A stretch of 29,370 nt of DNA from JASGDB01 sp049841315 (GTDB lineage: Bacteria; Bacteroidota; Bacteroidia; Flavobacteriales; Weeksellaceae), in the NCBI GenBank assembly GCA_049841315.1, contig JASGDB010000140.1, forward strand, positions 1 through 29,370, given 5' to 3'. Shown here piece after piece: positions 1 to 9,247 of this stretch. The notes under the pieces are model-generated. The model had not been told where the DNA came from. It did no database searches and worked only from the letters and a program-made list of their open reading frames with translations. How positions within the stretch are numbered: the stretch's first letter is position 1; each line of letters begins with the position of its first letter. Made by a program: the position numbers and the translations under genes.

Positions 1-78
1 ATGAAATTTTGTCCCGCCCTCGGACAGTGGAAATTTTTTAACGAAAATTCTTTAAAATTTTTAACGCCTCCGTTTCCG

Positions 79-424
79 ATGTCATTTTAAAATAATATGG
101 ATATTTTTTTTCCATACAAAATGGCGAAGAGCCAAAAAATATCCTTCTCTGAAAAAAGACTTTAAAGATTTTTTGGACGAGTTGGAAACAAACCCTACTC
201 AAGGAACAGAACTCGGTAAAAACTGCTACAAAATACGCCTAAAAATTTCATCTAAAAACAAAGGAAAATCAGCAGGAGCAAGAGTGATTACCAATGTAGC
301 CGTAATAAACGAAATTGTTTTTCTTCTCGCTATTTATGACAAAGGTGAACAAGAAACTCTTTCGGACAAAGACCTCAAAACACTTATTTCTTTAATACCT
401 GATGTTGAAGACTCAACGAACTGA
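79..424 (+). pseudogene. RelE/ParE-family toxin gene, N-terminus apparently disrupted
   Basis: The C-terminal three quarters reads like a RelE/ParE-type toxin of a type II toxin-antitoxin system: a lysine-rich AKKYPSLKKDF stretch, then LGKNCYKIRLKISSK, GARVIT and IYDKGEQE, all typical of the Bacteroidetes RelE branch. These toxins are normally about 95-105 residues. The matching frame is open from 65 to 424 but has no in-frame ATG; its only obvious start is a TTG at 173, which would remove the first strand and helix. The ATG at 79 begins M-S-F and stops at the fourth codon (TAA) after a run of four T; deleting one T joins it to the toxin frame as M-S-F-K-I-I. A second small frame slip near 122-136 (where ATGGCGAAG precedes AAAAAATATCC) is also likely. 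I infer an inactivated gene or a sequencing error in homopolymers. No antitoxin gene is visible downstream; one could lie left of the window. Confidence 0.6.
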
Positions 425-889
425 TAGCCAAAGGTTTCGATATTTGCATTACGACAGCACAACTAAAACTAAAACGAAAACTTTACAAAAAAATAGTGAA
501 ATCCGAAAAATGAGCATGGAAAACTGCGTTCCGTGTTTGACTTCAATGGATACGGTAAAAGCGATTCTGAAAGTAATTGAGAGTATGTCGTTTAAAATGG
601 AGGCGATGTAAGCCAAGCCCGCAAATTGCCTTCGCAATCTGTCCCAAAGGGGATAACACTTCTAATACTAACTGTTTTTTGGAAATGCTCGTTATTTTTT
701 GAAAATAATAGCCACGAAGTGGCGGTATCAACAGCAACGCCCTATGATTTTACGAACGTGAAAAGGAAAGGATACAGTTTTTGGTTTTGGATTATGTTGT
801 GGAAAAAATAAAAAACCACGCCGGAAAAATCTATTATCTCTTTCAAAACACAATCAAACTCCCTATTTTAGCCGTTTCAAAAATCAAAA
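425..889. other. Gene-poor stretch with small palindromes
   Basis: No convincing gene is seen on either strand in these 465 bases. Short open frames (402-611, 626-811) have no recognisable family, and several are interrupted. The stretch holds three short perfect or near-perfect hairpins: ATTGC-CTTC-GCAAT (625-638), TCCC-AAAG-GGGA (642-653) and GCCAC-GAA-GTGGC (711-723). It may be decayed accessory DNA continuing from the broken toxin gene. No clear TAnnTTTG promoter for tex was found here. Confidence 0.4.
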
Positions 890-3013
890 ATGACGGCATC
901 CCGATACATTCATCAGCAAACGAAAATCGTTTCAAAAAGCATTGAAAATACTCTGCAGCTTCTCTCCGAAGACTGCACCATTCCCTTTATCGCCCGCTAC
1001 CGGAAAGACAAAACCGGAAATCTGGACGAAGTACAGATTGAACAAATCTTTAAACTCAACAAACTTTTTGAAGACATCCTGAAACGGAAAGAAAGCATCC
1101 TGAATTCCGTTGAGGAACAATACGCCTTAACGCCCGAACTGAAACAAAAAATCGAACAGAGTTTTGATTTGCAGGAGTTGGAAGATTTGTATTTACCTTA
1201 CAAAAAACGCAGAAAAACCAAAGCGGATACGGCCCGGGAAAAGGGATTGGAACCTTTGGCAAAAATCATTATGTCTCAGAAATCGGACGACATTTACCAT
1301 TCTGCATCGAGATTCATCGGGAAAGAGGTGGAAACCGAAGAAGATGCTTTGCAAGGTGCAAGAGACATCATCGCTGAATGGCTGAATGAAAATCTCTACA
1401 TCCGTAAAAATCTCCGACGATTATTTCAAAGAAAAGCAACCATTTCTTCCAAAGCCGTAAAAGCGAAAAAAGATGAGGAAGAAGCCCAGAAATTCTCACA
1501 GTATTTTGAATGGGAAGAATCCCTGAACCGAATTCCTTCACACCGTTTATTGGCAATGCTTCGTGCCGAAAATGAAGGTTTTGTAAAAATATCCATCAAT
1601 ATTGACAAAGAAGAAGCGATAGAATTAATGGAAAACGCCGTTATCAAAAGCAATAACGAAAGTTCAAAGCAGATAGAAACTGCGATTTCCGACAGTTACA
1701 AACGATTGCTTGAGCCCGCCATTTCCAATGAAGCCTTAACCGAAGCCAAAGAAAGAGCCGACAAAAAAGCCATTGAAGTATTCTCCGAAAATCTTCAGCA
1801 ATTACTTCTGGCAGCACCTTTGGGAGAAAAACGGATTCTCGCTATCGACCCAGGTTACCGCACCGGATGCAAAGTCGTATGCATCGACGAAAACGGAAAC
1901 CTTCTTCACAACGAGACCATTTATCCTCACGCTCCGCAGAATGAAAGCGGAATGGCGATGAAGAAAATCCGCTCAATGGTCAATGCTTACAATATCGAAG
2001 CAATTTCCATAGGTAACGGAACAGCAAGCCGTGAAACCGAATTTTTCATTAAAAAAATCGCATTCGACAAGCTGGTTAAGGTTTTTGTGGTTTCGGAAGC
2101 GGGTGCTTCGGTGTATTCTGCGAGTAAAATTGCCAGAGATGAATTTCCCAATTATGATGTAACCGTTCGCGGAGCGGTTTCTATCGGAAGAAGATTAGCC
2201 GACCCGCTTGCCGAACTGGTCAAAATCGACCCGAAAAGTATTGGTGTCGGACAATATCAGCACGATGTGAATCAGACTTTACTGAAAGAAGAACTTGACC
2301 ATACCGTCATCCGATGCGTGAATTCCGTCGGAATCAATCTGAATACCGCAAGTAAATCCCTTTTAAGCTACGTTTCGGGAATCGGAGAAAAAACCGCCGA
2401 AAATATCGTGAATTTCCGTGCCGAAAACGGAGCGTTTACCGAAAGAAAAGATTTGAAAAAAGTTCCGAGATTGGGCGAAAAAGCCTATCAACAGGCGGCT
2501 GCATTTGTAAGGGTAAAAAACAGTAAAAACCCTCTTGATGATTCTGCCGTTCATCCTGAAGCCTACAAAACCATAGAAAAAATGGCGAAAGATTGCGGAC
2601 TGAAAACCGAAGACCTCATCGGAAACAAGGAGAAAATCAGCCTGATTCAGCCTGAAAAATACGTTTCGGACGACATCGGAATTCTTGCCGTTCAGGACAT
2701 CCTGAAAGAACTGGAAAAACCCGGACTCGACCCGAGAAAATCCGCAAAAGTTTTTGAATTCGACCCGAATGTCAAAAGTCTGAAAGACGTAAGAGCAGGA
2801 ATGATTCTTCCGGGAATTGTCAATAATATTACGGCTTTCGGATGTTTCGTGGATTTAGGAATCAAAGAAAGCGGTCTGGTTCATATTTCACAACTGAAAG
2901 ACGGCTTTGTTTCGGATGTGAATGAAGTGGTAAAACTTCATCAGCACGTTCATGTAAAAGTCGTGGAAGTGGATGAAGCGAGGAAAAGGATTCAACTGAC
3001 GATGGTTTTTTAA
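890..3013 (+). CDS. tex: Tex family S1 RNA-binding transcription accessory protein
   Basis: This 707-residue protein has the full Tex architecture. An all-helical N-terminus contains IPFIARYRKDKTG (about residues 31-43). A YqgF/RNase-H-like core follows with AIDPGYRTGCK near residue 318. Helix-hairpin-helix segments sit around 485-560 (VSGIGEKTAENIV), and a C-terminal S1 domain spans about 637-705 (PGIVNNITAFGCFVDLG, then GLVHISQL). Tex is a cytoplasmic nucleic-acid-binding protein linked to transcription and RNA processing; its exact role varies between species. Length is close to the family norm of about 700-780. The ATG at 890 opens at the family's usual N-terminus. It converges with the aminopeptidase gene, leaving 78 bases between the stops. 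Confidence 0.96.
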   Translation: MTASRYIHQQTKIVSKSIENTLQLLSEDCTIPFIARYRKDKTGNLDEVQIEQIFKLNKLFEDILKRKESILNSVEEQYALTPELKQKIEQSFDLQELEDLYLPYKKRRKTKADTAREKGLEPLAKIIMSQKSDDIYHSASRFIGKEVETEEDALQGARDIIAEWLNENLYIRKNLRRLFQRKATISSKAVKAKKDEEEAQKFSQYFEWEESLNRIPSHRLLAMLRAENEGFVKISINIDKEEAIELMENAVIKSNNESSKQIETAISDSYKRLLEPAISNEALTEAKERADKKAIEVFSENLQQLLLAAPLGEKRILAIDPGYRTGCKVVCIDENGNLLHNETIYPHAPQNESGMAMKKIRSMVNAYNIEAISIGNGTASRETEFFIKKIAFDKLVKVFVVSEAGASVYSASKIARDEFPNYDVTVRGAVSIGRRLADPLAELVKIDPKSIGVGQYQHDVNQTLLKEELDHTVIRCVNSVGINLNTASKSLLSYVSGIGEKTAENIVNFRAENGAFTERKDLKKVPRLGEKAYQQAAAFVRVKNSKNPLDDSAVHPEAYKTIEKMAKDCGLKTEDLIGNKEKISLIQPEKYVSDDIGILAVQDILKELEKPGLDPRKSAKVFEFDPNVKSLKDVRAGMILPGIVNNITAFGCFVDLGIKESGLVHISQLKDGFVSDVNEVVKLHQHVHVKVVEVDEARKRIQLTMVF

Positions 3014-3091
3014 CGAATATTTTCCCGCATTACTTACTTCTTGGTTTTCAACTCATTATCCCTTCTTCCATTTTTTTATCGATTAAGGGAT

Positions 3092-4999
3092 TTACTCCTT
3101 CAAAAATTTAAAATTCCGGTTTTCAATTTTCAGAAAATACATTCCTTTTGCCAGTCCTGAAACGGAAACCTGCCCGTTTGCCTGTCCTTTTTGGAGAAGC
3201 CTACCGTCCGTACCGATAATTTCGTAGTCAAAATTTTTGGATAAACCGCTTACATTCAGAATGTCTTTTGCAGGATTCGGAAAAATACTGATATTTGAAA
3301 GATTCGTTTCATTTGATTTCAGTCCGGCATCATACATCACCACGGAATTCCGTTCGAGAATCTGAAATTCATAATTAAACTCCACGCTGTCCACTGTAAA
3401 ATCCACCGTATCTTCAAAATACTGACCGTTCGACGTATTCTCTAATCTAAGATAAGCAGTTTCACCCGAAGTTCCATTAACTTTTATAGGTAGCGGCATT
3501 TCAAAAAAATCAACAGAAGTATGACTCTGAGATTGATTCACTAAAAAAGCAATTTTGTTTCCGGACTGTTTCCAGCGGATTTCATACTGCGGATATCCCT
3601 GTCCATAAATCCAGTCGTTCATAAAACCCGAAAAATCTTTCCCTGTACTTTGCTGAAGCGACCCCGAAAAATCTCCTGTTTCTGCATAAGCGTAAGCAAG
3701 AGCCGGGCGTGCAGCGTAATCCTTCAGAGCCTGATAAAAGGCATCATCACCGAGAATCCACTTTATCATTCTCAGTACATATCCGCCTTTGGAGTAGCTG
3801 AGTCTTCCATTGAAAATCGTGTAAATATCGCCAAGCAACGCATCCGAAACATATACTGAACCGGACGGAAGACTTGTAATATAGTCTTTCTGCCCCTGTA
3901 GATACTGCATGAACTGCTGATGATTCATCAAAAATTTTTCATTATTAAGATGCTGTCCGAAAGTGGCAAAACCCTCATTGAGCCAGATGTCGTTCCATGT
4001 CCGGCAGGTGATTTTGTCTCCGAACCACTGATGGGCAAGCTCGTGAGCAATCAGGTCTTCTGTCCACATTCCCATTGAAGTCATCGTGGCATGTTCCATT
4101 CCGCCTCCCAAAGTCATCTCCATGTGTCCGTATTTTTCATTCCGGTAAGGATATGGCCCGAAATGTTCTTCAAACATTTCCATCAGCTGTTTTGCCCATT
4201 CCAGATTGTTCTGCACATAAGAATTGGAATCCGAATGTGGGAAAAGATAGTTCACAAACGGAAACGGCGGATTCCCCATGGTGCTGTTCTGCTTTACATA
4301 ATTGCTTACTCCGATGGCAATCAGATAGGCAGGAATCGGATATTCGGTTTTCCAGAAAGCGGTTTTCCATCCGGCATTTTCGGTTTCGGAAATCAGCGTT
4401 CCGTTCCCCGCCGTGCTGTATTGTGCCGGTGCGGTAATAAGGAGGTCTACCCTTTCCACCTTGTCATTCAGGCTTTGTTTGGCGGGAAACCACTCCCGTG
4501 AACCATAAGGTTCTGTAAGCGTGAAAGCTACTTTCCCCGTACTGTGGTTTGCAAAATAAATCCCATTGTTGCTTGTTTCGGGAACTCCGGAATATTTAAT
4601 GGAAAGCGAATCGGTCGTACCGGACTGAATTTCATTATTAAAATCAATACGGATTTCTTTAGTCGAAAACTGTGTGAAATTCACAGAATTTCCATGATAC
4701 AGCACTTCGGAAACGGTGAGATTGTTCGTTAAATCAAAATAAATACTGTTCAGATTTTCATTCGGAATAAAATGGGAAGTAACTTTTCCGGAAATGAACT
4801 GCACTTCGGGATTTACCGTAAGTTCAATCCTCTGATAACGGAGGTCGTAATTCAATGTATTGGGATTGACATTAAAGTTTGAAAGTTTCTGAAAACGTCC
4901 AGCTTCGCCCATTCGGTGGGCTTTCATTTCCGTTTTTTCCGATTGTGAAAACAATGAAACGGAAAGCATCACCATTAAAAAAGTACAAATATTTTTCAT
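3092..4999 (-). CDS. Secreted M1-family zinc aminopeptidase with type IX sorting domain
   Basis: The protein has 635 residues. A signal peptide (MKNICTFLMVMLSVSLFS) is followed by the M1 N-terminal beta domain, then the catalytic domain with the exopeptidase motif GGGMEH (about residue 298) and the zinc site HELAH (about 318-322). The third ligand is the glutamate of LNEGFA 18 residues further on. The last 70 or so residues (SIFPNPAKDILNV, then GMYFLKIENRNFKFLKE) form a type A C-terminal sorting domain, the tag recognised by the type IX secretion system. The enzyme is therefore expected to be exported and either released or anchored at the surface, where it trims N-terminal residues from peptides. 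It lies 89 bases downstream of dacB, but a terminator between them and a -7-like TATCTTTG at 5019-5026 suggest separate transcription. The substrate is not predictable. Confidence 0.95.
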   Translation of the reverse strand: MKNICTFLMVMLSVSLFSQSEKTEMKAHRMGEAGRFQKLSNFNVNPNTLNYDLRYQRIELTVNPEVQFISGKVTSHFIPNENLNSIYFDLTNNLTVSEVLYHGNSVNFTQFSTKEIRIDFNNEIQSGTTDSLSIKYSGVPETSNNGIYFANHSTGKVAFTLTEPYGSREWFPAKQSLNDKVERVDLLITAPAQYSTAGNGTLISETENAGWKTAFWKTEYPIPAYLIAIGVSNYVKQNSTMGNPPFPFVNYLFPHSDSNSYVQNNLEWAKQLMEMFEEHFGPYPYRNEKYGHMEMTLGGGMEHATMTSMGMWTEDLIAHELAHQWFGDKITCRTWNDIWLNEGFATFGQHLNNEKFLMNHQQFMQYLQGQKDYITSLPSGSVYVSDALLGDIYTIFNGRLSYSKGGYVLRMIKWILGDDAFYQALKDYAARPALAYAYAETGDFSGSLQQSTGKDFSGFMNDWIYGQGYPQYEIRWKQSGNKIAFLVNQSQSHTSVDFFEMPLPIKVNGTSGETAYLRLENTSNGQYFEDTVDFTVDSVEFNYEFQILERNSVVMYDAGLKSNETNLSNISIFPNPAKDILNVSGLSKNFDYEIIGTDGRLLQKGQANGQVSVSGLAKGMYFLKIENRNFKFLKE

Positions 5000-5018
5000 A
5001 AGATAACTGATTCAAATT

Positions 5019-5026
5019 CAAAGATA
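5019..5026 (-). promoter_or_regulatory. Candidate -7 element for the aminopeptidase gene
   Basis: Read on the minus strand this is TATCTTTG, a full match to the Bacteroidetes TAnnTTTG -7 consensus, 19 bases before the ATG at 4999. A TTG at 5044-5046, 17 bases further upstream, could be the -33 element. That TTG lies inside the dacB terminator hairpin. Confidence 0.5.
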
Positions 5027-5030
5027 AAGA

Positions 5031-5064
5031 TAAAAAAACCTTTCAACTTAAAAGCTGAAAGGTT
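5031..5064 (-). terminator. Rho-independent terminator after dacB
   Basis: On the minus strand AACCTTTCA and TGAAAGGTT form a perfect 9-base-pair stem around a 10-base loop, followed directly by a T run. The stem begins 24 bases after the dacB stop codon. This is the classic layout, and it isolates the aminopeptidase gene from dacB transcription. Confidence 0.85.
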
Positions 5065-5088
5065 CATAATATTTCATTTCAAATGAAT

Positions 5089-6561
5089 TTAGTAGGAATA
5101 CACCGGCTCTAACAACTGTTCCATTCTGTATTTCACCTGGTCTACAGAGCCACCGTAATTATTGACAAGAAGGGAGAAAACCAGTGTTTTTCCGGTGTAA
5201 GTTTTTATGTATCCTGCAAGGGCTTTTACTTTATTTAAAGTTCCTGTTTTTGCATGAACGATTCCGTATCCCGAACCAGTGAACATTTTTTTCAATGTTC
5301 CGCTTTGTCCGCCGATTGGAAGCGATTCAAAATAGGCATTGAAATATTCTTTATCCATCAGCGATGTAAGGAATTTCACCTGAGAAATCGGAGTTACGCT
5401 GTGGCTTCGGGAAAGCCCGCTTCCATCCACATAATTCAGTCCCAAAGTATCAAATCCTACACTTTTAAGATGTTCCACAACTACTTCTTTCCCTGTTTCC
5501 AAAGTCTGGTCGCCTTTTTTCTGGAAACCGACCATTCTGAGCGTGGCCTCTGCAAGAGCATTATCACTTTTTTGATTGGTATAATACACAATATCTTTCA
5601 GAAGTGGAGATTTGTAAGCCGTAATCAGATTTCTGGCTTCTGGCTGGTAATCTAACAACTTATTAACAACTTTACCGGAAACGGCAATTCCTCTTTTCAC
5701 CATATTGGCTCTCAAGTTATTGGCAAGGTATGCGGGAGCATCGGGAAGTTTGGTGGTAAGGGTATTTCCGGAAAAATCATCCGTATAAACGATTTTTGAG
5801 GTATAAGGCGAAATGTAGAAATATTTTTTTGATTCATCGAAAGGATTCGACTGCTTCACCACTGATTTTTCTTTCTTCGGGTCTGTATCTGCGGTACTTC
5901 CGACAGGGAGATAATAACTTCCATGCTCCATCCATACAATGTTGGCAGGAAGGTGATTCATTTTACTCTGCTTGAAAAAAGCGGTCTGGATAATAATATC
6001 TCCCGAAACACGCTTAATTCCCGTTTCTTTCATTTTATCAATAAATTCATTGATAATCGAGCTGTACGTGCTTGCTCCGGCTTTTCCGGTTCCCAATGAA
6101 GGGTCGCCGCTTCCTACGATATACAGATTGCCGTTCAGCACTCCTGTTTCGTCAATCGTCCCGGAATATTCCAGTTGTGTTATCCATTTGAAATTCTCAC
6201 CCAGCAAATCCATTGCAGTATCTGTAGTGAGAAGTTTGGTGGTAGATGCGGGAATCAGCGGAGTATTTTCGTTGTAAGAACTGACTACTTTTTTGGTTTT
6301 CGGGTCGTAAACAACAAATCCCCAACTCGCATTTTTGAGAACAGGGTCGTTCATCATTCCCTCAAGAGTGATGTCTATTCTGTCTTTCGGGCTTAAAATG
6401 ACATTGGAAACAGCGTTGGATATTGCGGAAGCACTTATCGTTTTCACCTGATTTTCGTACATCTGAGAATACGGAGATGCCAAATTACTGCCCTGCCCTG
6501 AAAGCATTCCAGCAATTACAACCGAAAAACCGGTAAGGTAATTTTTAAGTCTTGTCATCAA
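5089..6561 (-). CDS. dacB: D-alanyl-D-alanine carboxypeptidase/endopeptidase, PBP4 type (peptidase S13)
   Basis: The three penicillin-binding motifs of the S13 family are present in order in this 490-residue protein: S-T-T-K (S106 to K109, in PASTTKLL), S-D-N near residue 332 (NQKSDNALAE) and K-T-G near 437 (HAKTGTL). A hydrophobic N-terminal segment (about residues 7-20) is a signal peptide. PBP4-type enzymes act in the periplasm, removing the terminal D-Ala of peptidoglycan stem peptides and cleaving cross-links during remodelling. Length matches the family, whose extra domain lies between the first and second motifs. Transcription probably starts at a TATTTTTG-like -7 at 6639-6646 and ends at the hairpin at 5031-5064. 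priA lies upstream on the same strand across a 149-base spacer. Confidence 0.95.
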   Translation of the reverse strand: MMTRLKNYLTGFSVVIAGMLSGQGSNLASPYSQMYENQVKTISASAISNAVSNVILSPKDRIDITLEGMMNDPVLKNASWGFVVYDPKTKKVVSSYNENTPLIPASTTKLLTTDTAMDLLGENFKWITQLEYSGTIDETGVLNGNLYIVGSGDPSLGTGKAGASTYSSIINEFIDKMKETGIKRVSGDIIIQTAFFKQSKMNHLPANIVWMEHGSYYLPVGSTADTDPKKEKSVVKQSNPFDESKKYFYISPYTSKIVYTDDFSGNTLTTKLPDAPAYLANNLRANMVKRGIAVSGKVVNKLLDYQPEARNLITAYKSPLLKDIVYYTNQKSDNALAEATLRMVGFQKKGDQTLETGKEVVVEHLKSVGFDTLGLNYVDGSGLSRSHSVTPISQVKFLTSLMDKEYFNAYFESLPIGGQSGTLKKMFTGSGYGIVHAKTGTLNKVKALAGYIKTYTGKTLVFSLLVNNYGGSVDQVKYRMEQLLEPVYSY

Positions 6562-6638
6562 TATTTTTTCAAATTTGAATTAGCAAAAGAAACCGGCGGA
6601 ACTCAGCTTTTTTTTGCTTTCACACATTCATTAACGTT

Positions 6639-6646
6639 CAAAAATA
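6639..6646 (-). promoter_or_regulatory. Candidate -7 element for dacB
   Basis: On the minus strand this is TATTTTTG, matching TAnnTTTG, 77 bases before the dacB start. It lies between two inverted 8-mers, ATTAACGT (6630-6637) and ACGTTAAT (6669-6676), a possible operator pair. No good -33 element was recognised. Confidence 0.35.
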
Positions 6647-6710
6647 AAAATTATTATTGAAAATCAGCACGTTAATTGCGTAAAAAGGACTTAAATTTTG
6701 TTAAAAAATG

Positions 6711-9158
6711 TTAAAAATCAACAAAAACCCCTTTTTTGATAGAACGGTAGGCTGTAATTTCTTCAAATTCATCGAAACTTTTCAGAATCAGAGATTTATA
6801 TTGTTCAAACTTTTTTCCTCGCGGAAGTTTAAGCATAATCTGAAACTGATACAAGGTGTTCAGCCTTGCAATCGGTGATTTTTCAGGACCGAAAATACAC
6901 TCTTCGGGAAGATGTTTCCTCAGCACCGAACCCATAAACTGCGAAGCACGGAAAACCTTGTCTTCTTTCCGGTGTTTCAGTTCAATCAAAATCAGTCTCG
7001 TATACGGCGGATAATGGAATTTCTGCCGTTCCTGAAGAAAATAATCGTAAATTTTTCCGGAATCTTTCTGCTGAATCAGTTCAAAAACCGGATGTTGAGG
7101 ATTGAACGTCTGAATCACCACTTTTCCGTTTCCGGAAGTTCTTCCCGTCCTTCCCGCAATCTGTGTTATCAGCTGGAATGCCCGTTCCTCCGCACGGAAA
7201 TCCTGAACATAGAGCATTTGGTCGGCACGCGGAATACCCACGAGTTCTATATGGTCAAAATCCAATCCTTTGGAAATCATCTGCGTTCCGACGATGATGT
7301 CGGTTTCGCGGTTTTCTATTTTTTCATACAGTTTTTCATAGGCAAATTTCTTCCTCATCGAATCCACATCCATTCTGTCTGCTTCCGCATCGGGAAAGAG
7401 TTTCGTGATTTTTTCATGAATCTGTTCCACGCCGACACCTCTTTCATTGAGGTTCTGCGAATGGCATTTCGGGCAGAATAAGGGTTTTGAGGCACGCTGT
7501 CCGCAGTAATGGCATTTCATTTCGTTGGACGATTTGTGGTACGTCATTACCACATCGCAGTTGGAGCAATACGTTACATATCCGCAACTTTCACATTCCA
7601 CGACATTGGCGTAACCACGGCGGTTGTGGAAAATCATCACCTGATTTCCGGCATCCAGATTTCCCTGAATCTGATGAATCAGCTCCGTAGAAAAATCCCC
7701 CGAAACTTTTTTGGAATCCTGCGCTTCCTTAAAATTAATAATCTCGTATTCAGGGAGTTTCACACCGCCGAAACGTTCTTCCAGAAAAACATAACGCAAC
7801 TTATCCTTTTGTGAGGCAAAAAAACTTTCCACAGACGGCGTTGCAGAGCCCAGAATCACTTTTGCTCCATAAAAAACAGCCAGCATCTGCGACGCATCTT
7901 TGGCATTGAAATACGGCGAAACTTCTTTCGGTTTGTAGGCGCTGTCGTGTTCTTCATCCACAATAATCAATCCTAAATTCTGATACGGAAGAAACAGTGC
8001 ATTTCTCGTCCCGATAAGGATTTTCAGTTCGTTGTTTCTGATTTTCCGCCAAACTTCCACCCGTTCAAAATCGGTGAGTTTCTGATGATAAAACCCGACC
8101 TGCTTTCCGTATTTTTTTTCCAGCCTTTGGCTCATCTGTTTGGCAAGCGAAATTTCGGGAACGAGGAACAGAACGTTTTTATTTTCTGCGAGTGTTTTTT
8201 CGATTTTATCGAGGTAAAGATGCGTTTTCCCCGAAGAAGTTACTCCATGAAGAAGCACGTTTTTATTTTCGTCAAATGCTTTGTCGATTTCTGCCGAAGC
8301 CTGAAGCTGTTTTTCGGAAAGATGTTCGAGTTCTTCGGTGTCGCCTTCGTATTGTTCCAGGCGGTCTTTCTGAAGAAAATATTCGGTAACTAAACCTTTG
8401 TCCAAAAGGGATTTCAACTGCTGATGCGCAAATTCCCTTTCCGCAAAAACATCGGATTTCCGAACCGGAACATCGGGATTTTCACTCTGTTTTGAAAGAA
8501 GCAAAAGGAACAGCTCTTTCTGTTTCGGAGCTTTGTCAAGACCGGAAAGAACGGAAGCGAGATTTTCATTTTGAAGCATATTTTCTTCAATTTTCAAATA
8601 AGCAATTTCCTTTGCCCTGTATTTTTCCGCAATTTTTTCGTCGACTTCTATGTATTGGAGGTCAATCAGCGCATTAATCGTGCGGATTAAATCTTTTTTC
8701 GGAATAAAGGCTTCAATGTCGGAAAGGTTGATTAACGGTTTCACTTCCAGAGCCTGAATCAGATGAAGCTCGTGGGCATCCAGAATTTCGTAATCTATCC
8801 GAGCATTGGATTTAAGTTTCAAATAGGTTTCACTTTCTAATTTCAAAGAGCCGGGAAATGCAAAACGATAGATTTCACCGATATTGCAGAGGTAATACTC
8901 CGACAGCCATTTCCAAAATCCAAGCTGTTCTTCAGGCAGAATCGGAACTTCATCCAAAGTGCTGATAATGCTTTTCGGAACAAAATTTTCGGGAGCAGAA
9001 TCATGCAGTTCCGAAACAATTCCGGTATAGATTTTTTTCCCTCCAAAAGGAATCAGCACCCTCATTCCGATTCGGATTTCGGAAATTAGTTCTTCGGGAA
9101 CGCTGTAAGTAAAGGTTCCTTTCAGATTAAGCGGAAGAATGATTTGGGCGTAGTTCAA
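6711..9158 (-). CDS. priA: Primosomal protein N', replication restart helicase PriA
   Basis: This is an 815-residue superfamily 2 DNA helicase. It opens with the PriA 3'-DNA-binding fold (YAQIILPLNLKGTFTYSVP). Walker A is GVTSSGKTHLY (about residue 305), the Walker B box is VDEEHD (about 400) and motif III is LGSATPS. The PriA zinc-binding insertion holds paired cysteines between about 520 and 580 (CESCGYVTYCSNC, CHYCG, CPKC), and motif VI is AGRTGRTSG. PriA recognises stalled forks and D-loops and reloads the replisome. The start is a TTG at 9158; no in-frame ATG or GTG lies just upstream, and the next residues match the family N-terminus. A TATTTTTG -7 element lies 17 bases upstream. argS is divergent across 292 bases. 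Confidence 0.96.
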   Translation of the reverse strand: MNYAQIILPLNLKGTFTYSVPEELISEIRIGMRVLIPFGGKKIYTGIVSELHDSAPENFVPKSIISTLDEVPILPEEQLGFWKWLSEYYLCNIGEIYRFAFPGSLKLESETYLKLKSNARIDYEILDAHELHLIQALEVKPLINLSDIEAFIPKKDLIRTINALIDLQYIEVDEKIAEKYRAKEIAYLKIEENMLQNENLASVLSGLDKAPKQKELFLLLLSKQSENPDVPVRKSDVFAEREFAHQQLKSLLDKGLVTEYFLQKDRLEQYEGDTEELEHLSEKQLQASAEIDKAFDENKNVLLHGVTSSGKTHLYLDKIEKTLAENKNVLFLVPEISLAKQMSQRLEKKYGKQVGFYHQKLTDFERVEVWRKIRNNELKILIGTRNALFLPYQNLGLIIVDEEHDSAYKPKEVSPYFNAKDASQMLAVFYGAKVILGSATPSVESFFASQKDKLRYVFLEERFGGVKLPEYEIINFKEAQDSKKVSGDFSTELIHQIQGNLDAGNQVMIFHNRRGYANVVECESCGYVTYCSNCDVVMTYHKSSNEMKCHYCGQRASKPLFCPKCHSQNLNERGVGVEQIHEKITKLFPDAEADRMDVDSMRKKFAYEKLYEKIENRETDIIVGTQMISKGLDFDHIELVGIPRADQMLYVQDFRAEERAFQLITQIAGRTGRTSGNGKVVIQTFNPQHPVFELIQQKDSGKIYDYFLQERQKFHYPPYTRLILIELKHRKEDKVFRASQFMGSVLRKHLPEECIFGPEKSPIARLNTLYQFQIMLKLPRGKKFEQYKSLILKSFDEFEEITAYRSIKKGVFVDF

Positions 9159-9175
9159 ATGGATGAAATTTAAGA

Positions 9176-9183
9176 CAAAAATA
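9176..9183 (-). promoter_or_regulatory. Candidate -7 element for priA
   Basis: On the minus strand this reads TATTTTTG, 17 bases before the TTG start of priA. The spacing equals that at argS and at the deoxyhypusine-synthase-like gene, which supports the TTG start choice. Confidence 0.5.
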
Positions 9184-9206
9184 GGATAAGTTTAATAAAA
9201 AAATTG

Positions 9207-9247
9207 GGTTCTTCGACAAAAATTGTGGATTTTAAAATTAACATTTA
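9207..9247 (+). repeat. 41-base dispersed repeat, copy 1
   Basis: This segment starts GGTTCTTCGACAAAAATTGT and ends TTAACATTTA. It matches the reverse complement of 14092-14132 over 41 bases with one difference (G at 9228 against A). It lies upstream of priA, so it faces priA on the minus strand in the same relative orientation as copy 2 faces the lipoprotein gene at 14157. Confidence 0.9.

Noticed and set aside
1..90. A 29-codon open frame from the ATG at 1
   Set aside because: Its composition is that of an A/T-tract spacer repeat, and it runs into the start of the broken toxin gene. No family resemblance.
402..611. Open frame of 69 codons overlapping the toxin end
   Set aside because: No recognisable domain, no promoter, low-complexity start (runs of KT) and overlap with a clearly better frame.
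3059..3090. TCCCTT/AAGGGA stem between tex and the aminopeptidase gene as a two-way terminator
   Set aside because: The stem has only six pairs and a 20-base loop, with no T run in the right position.
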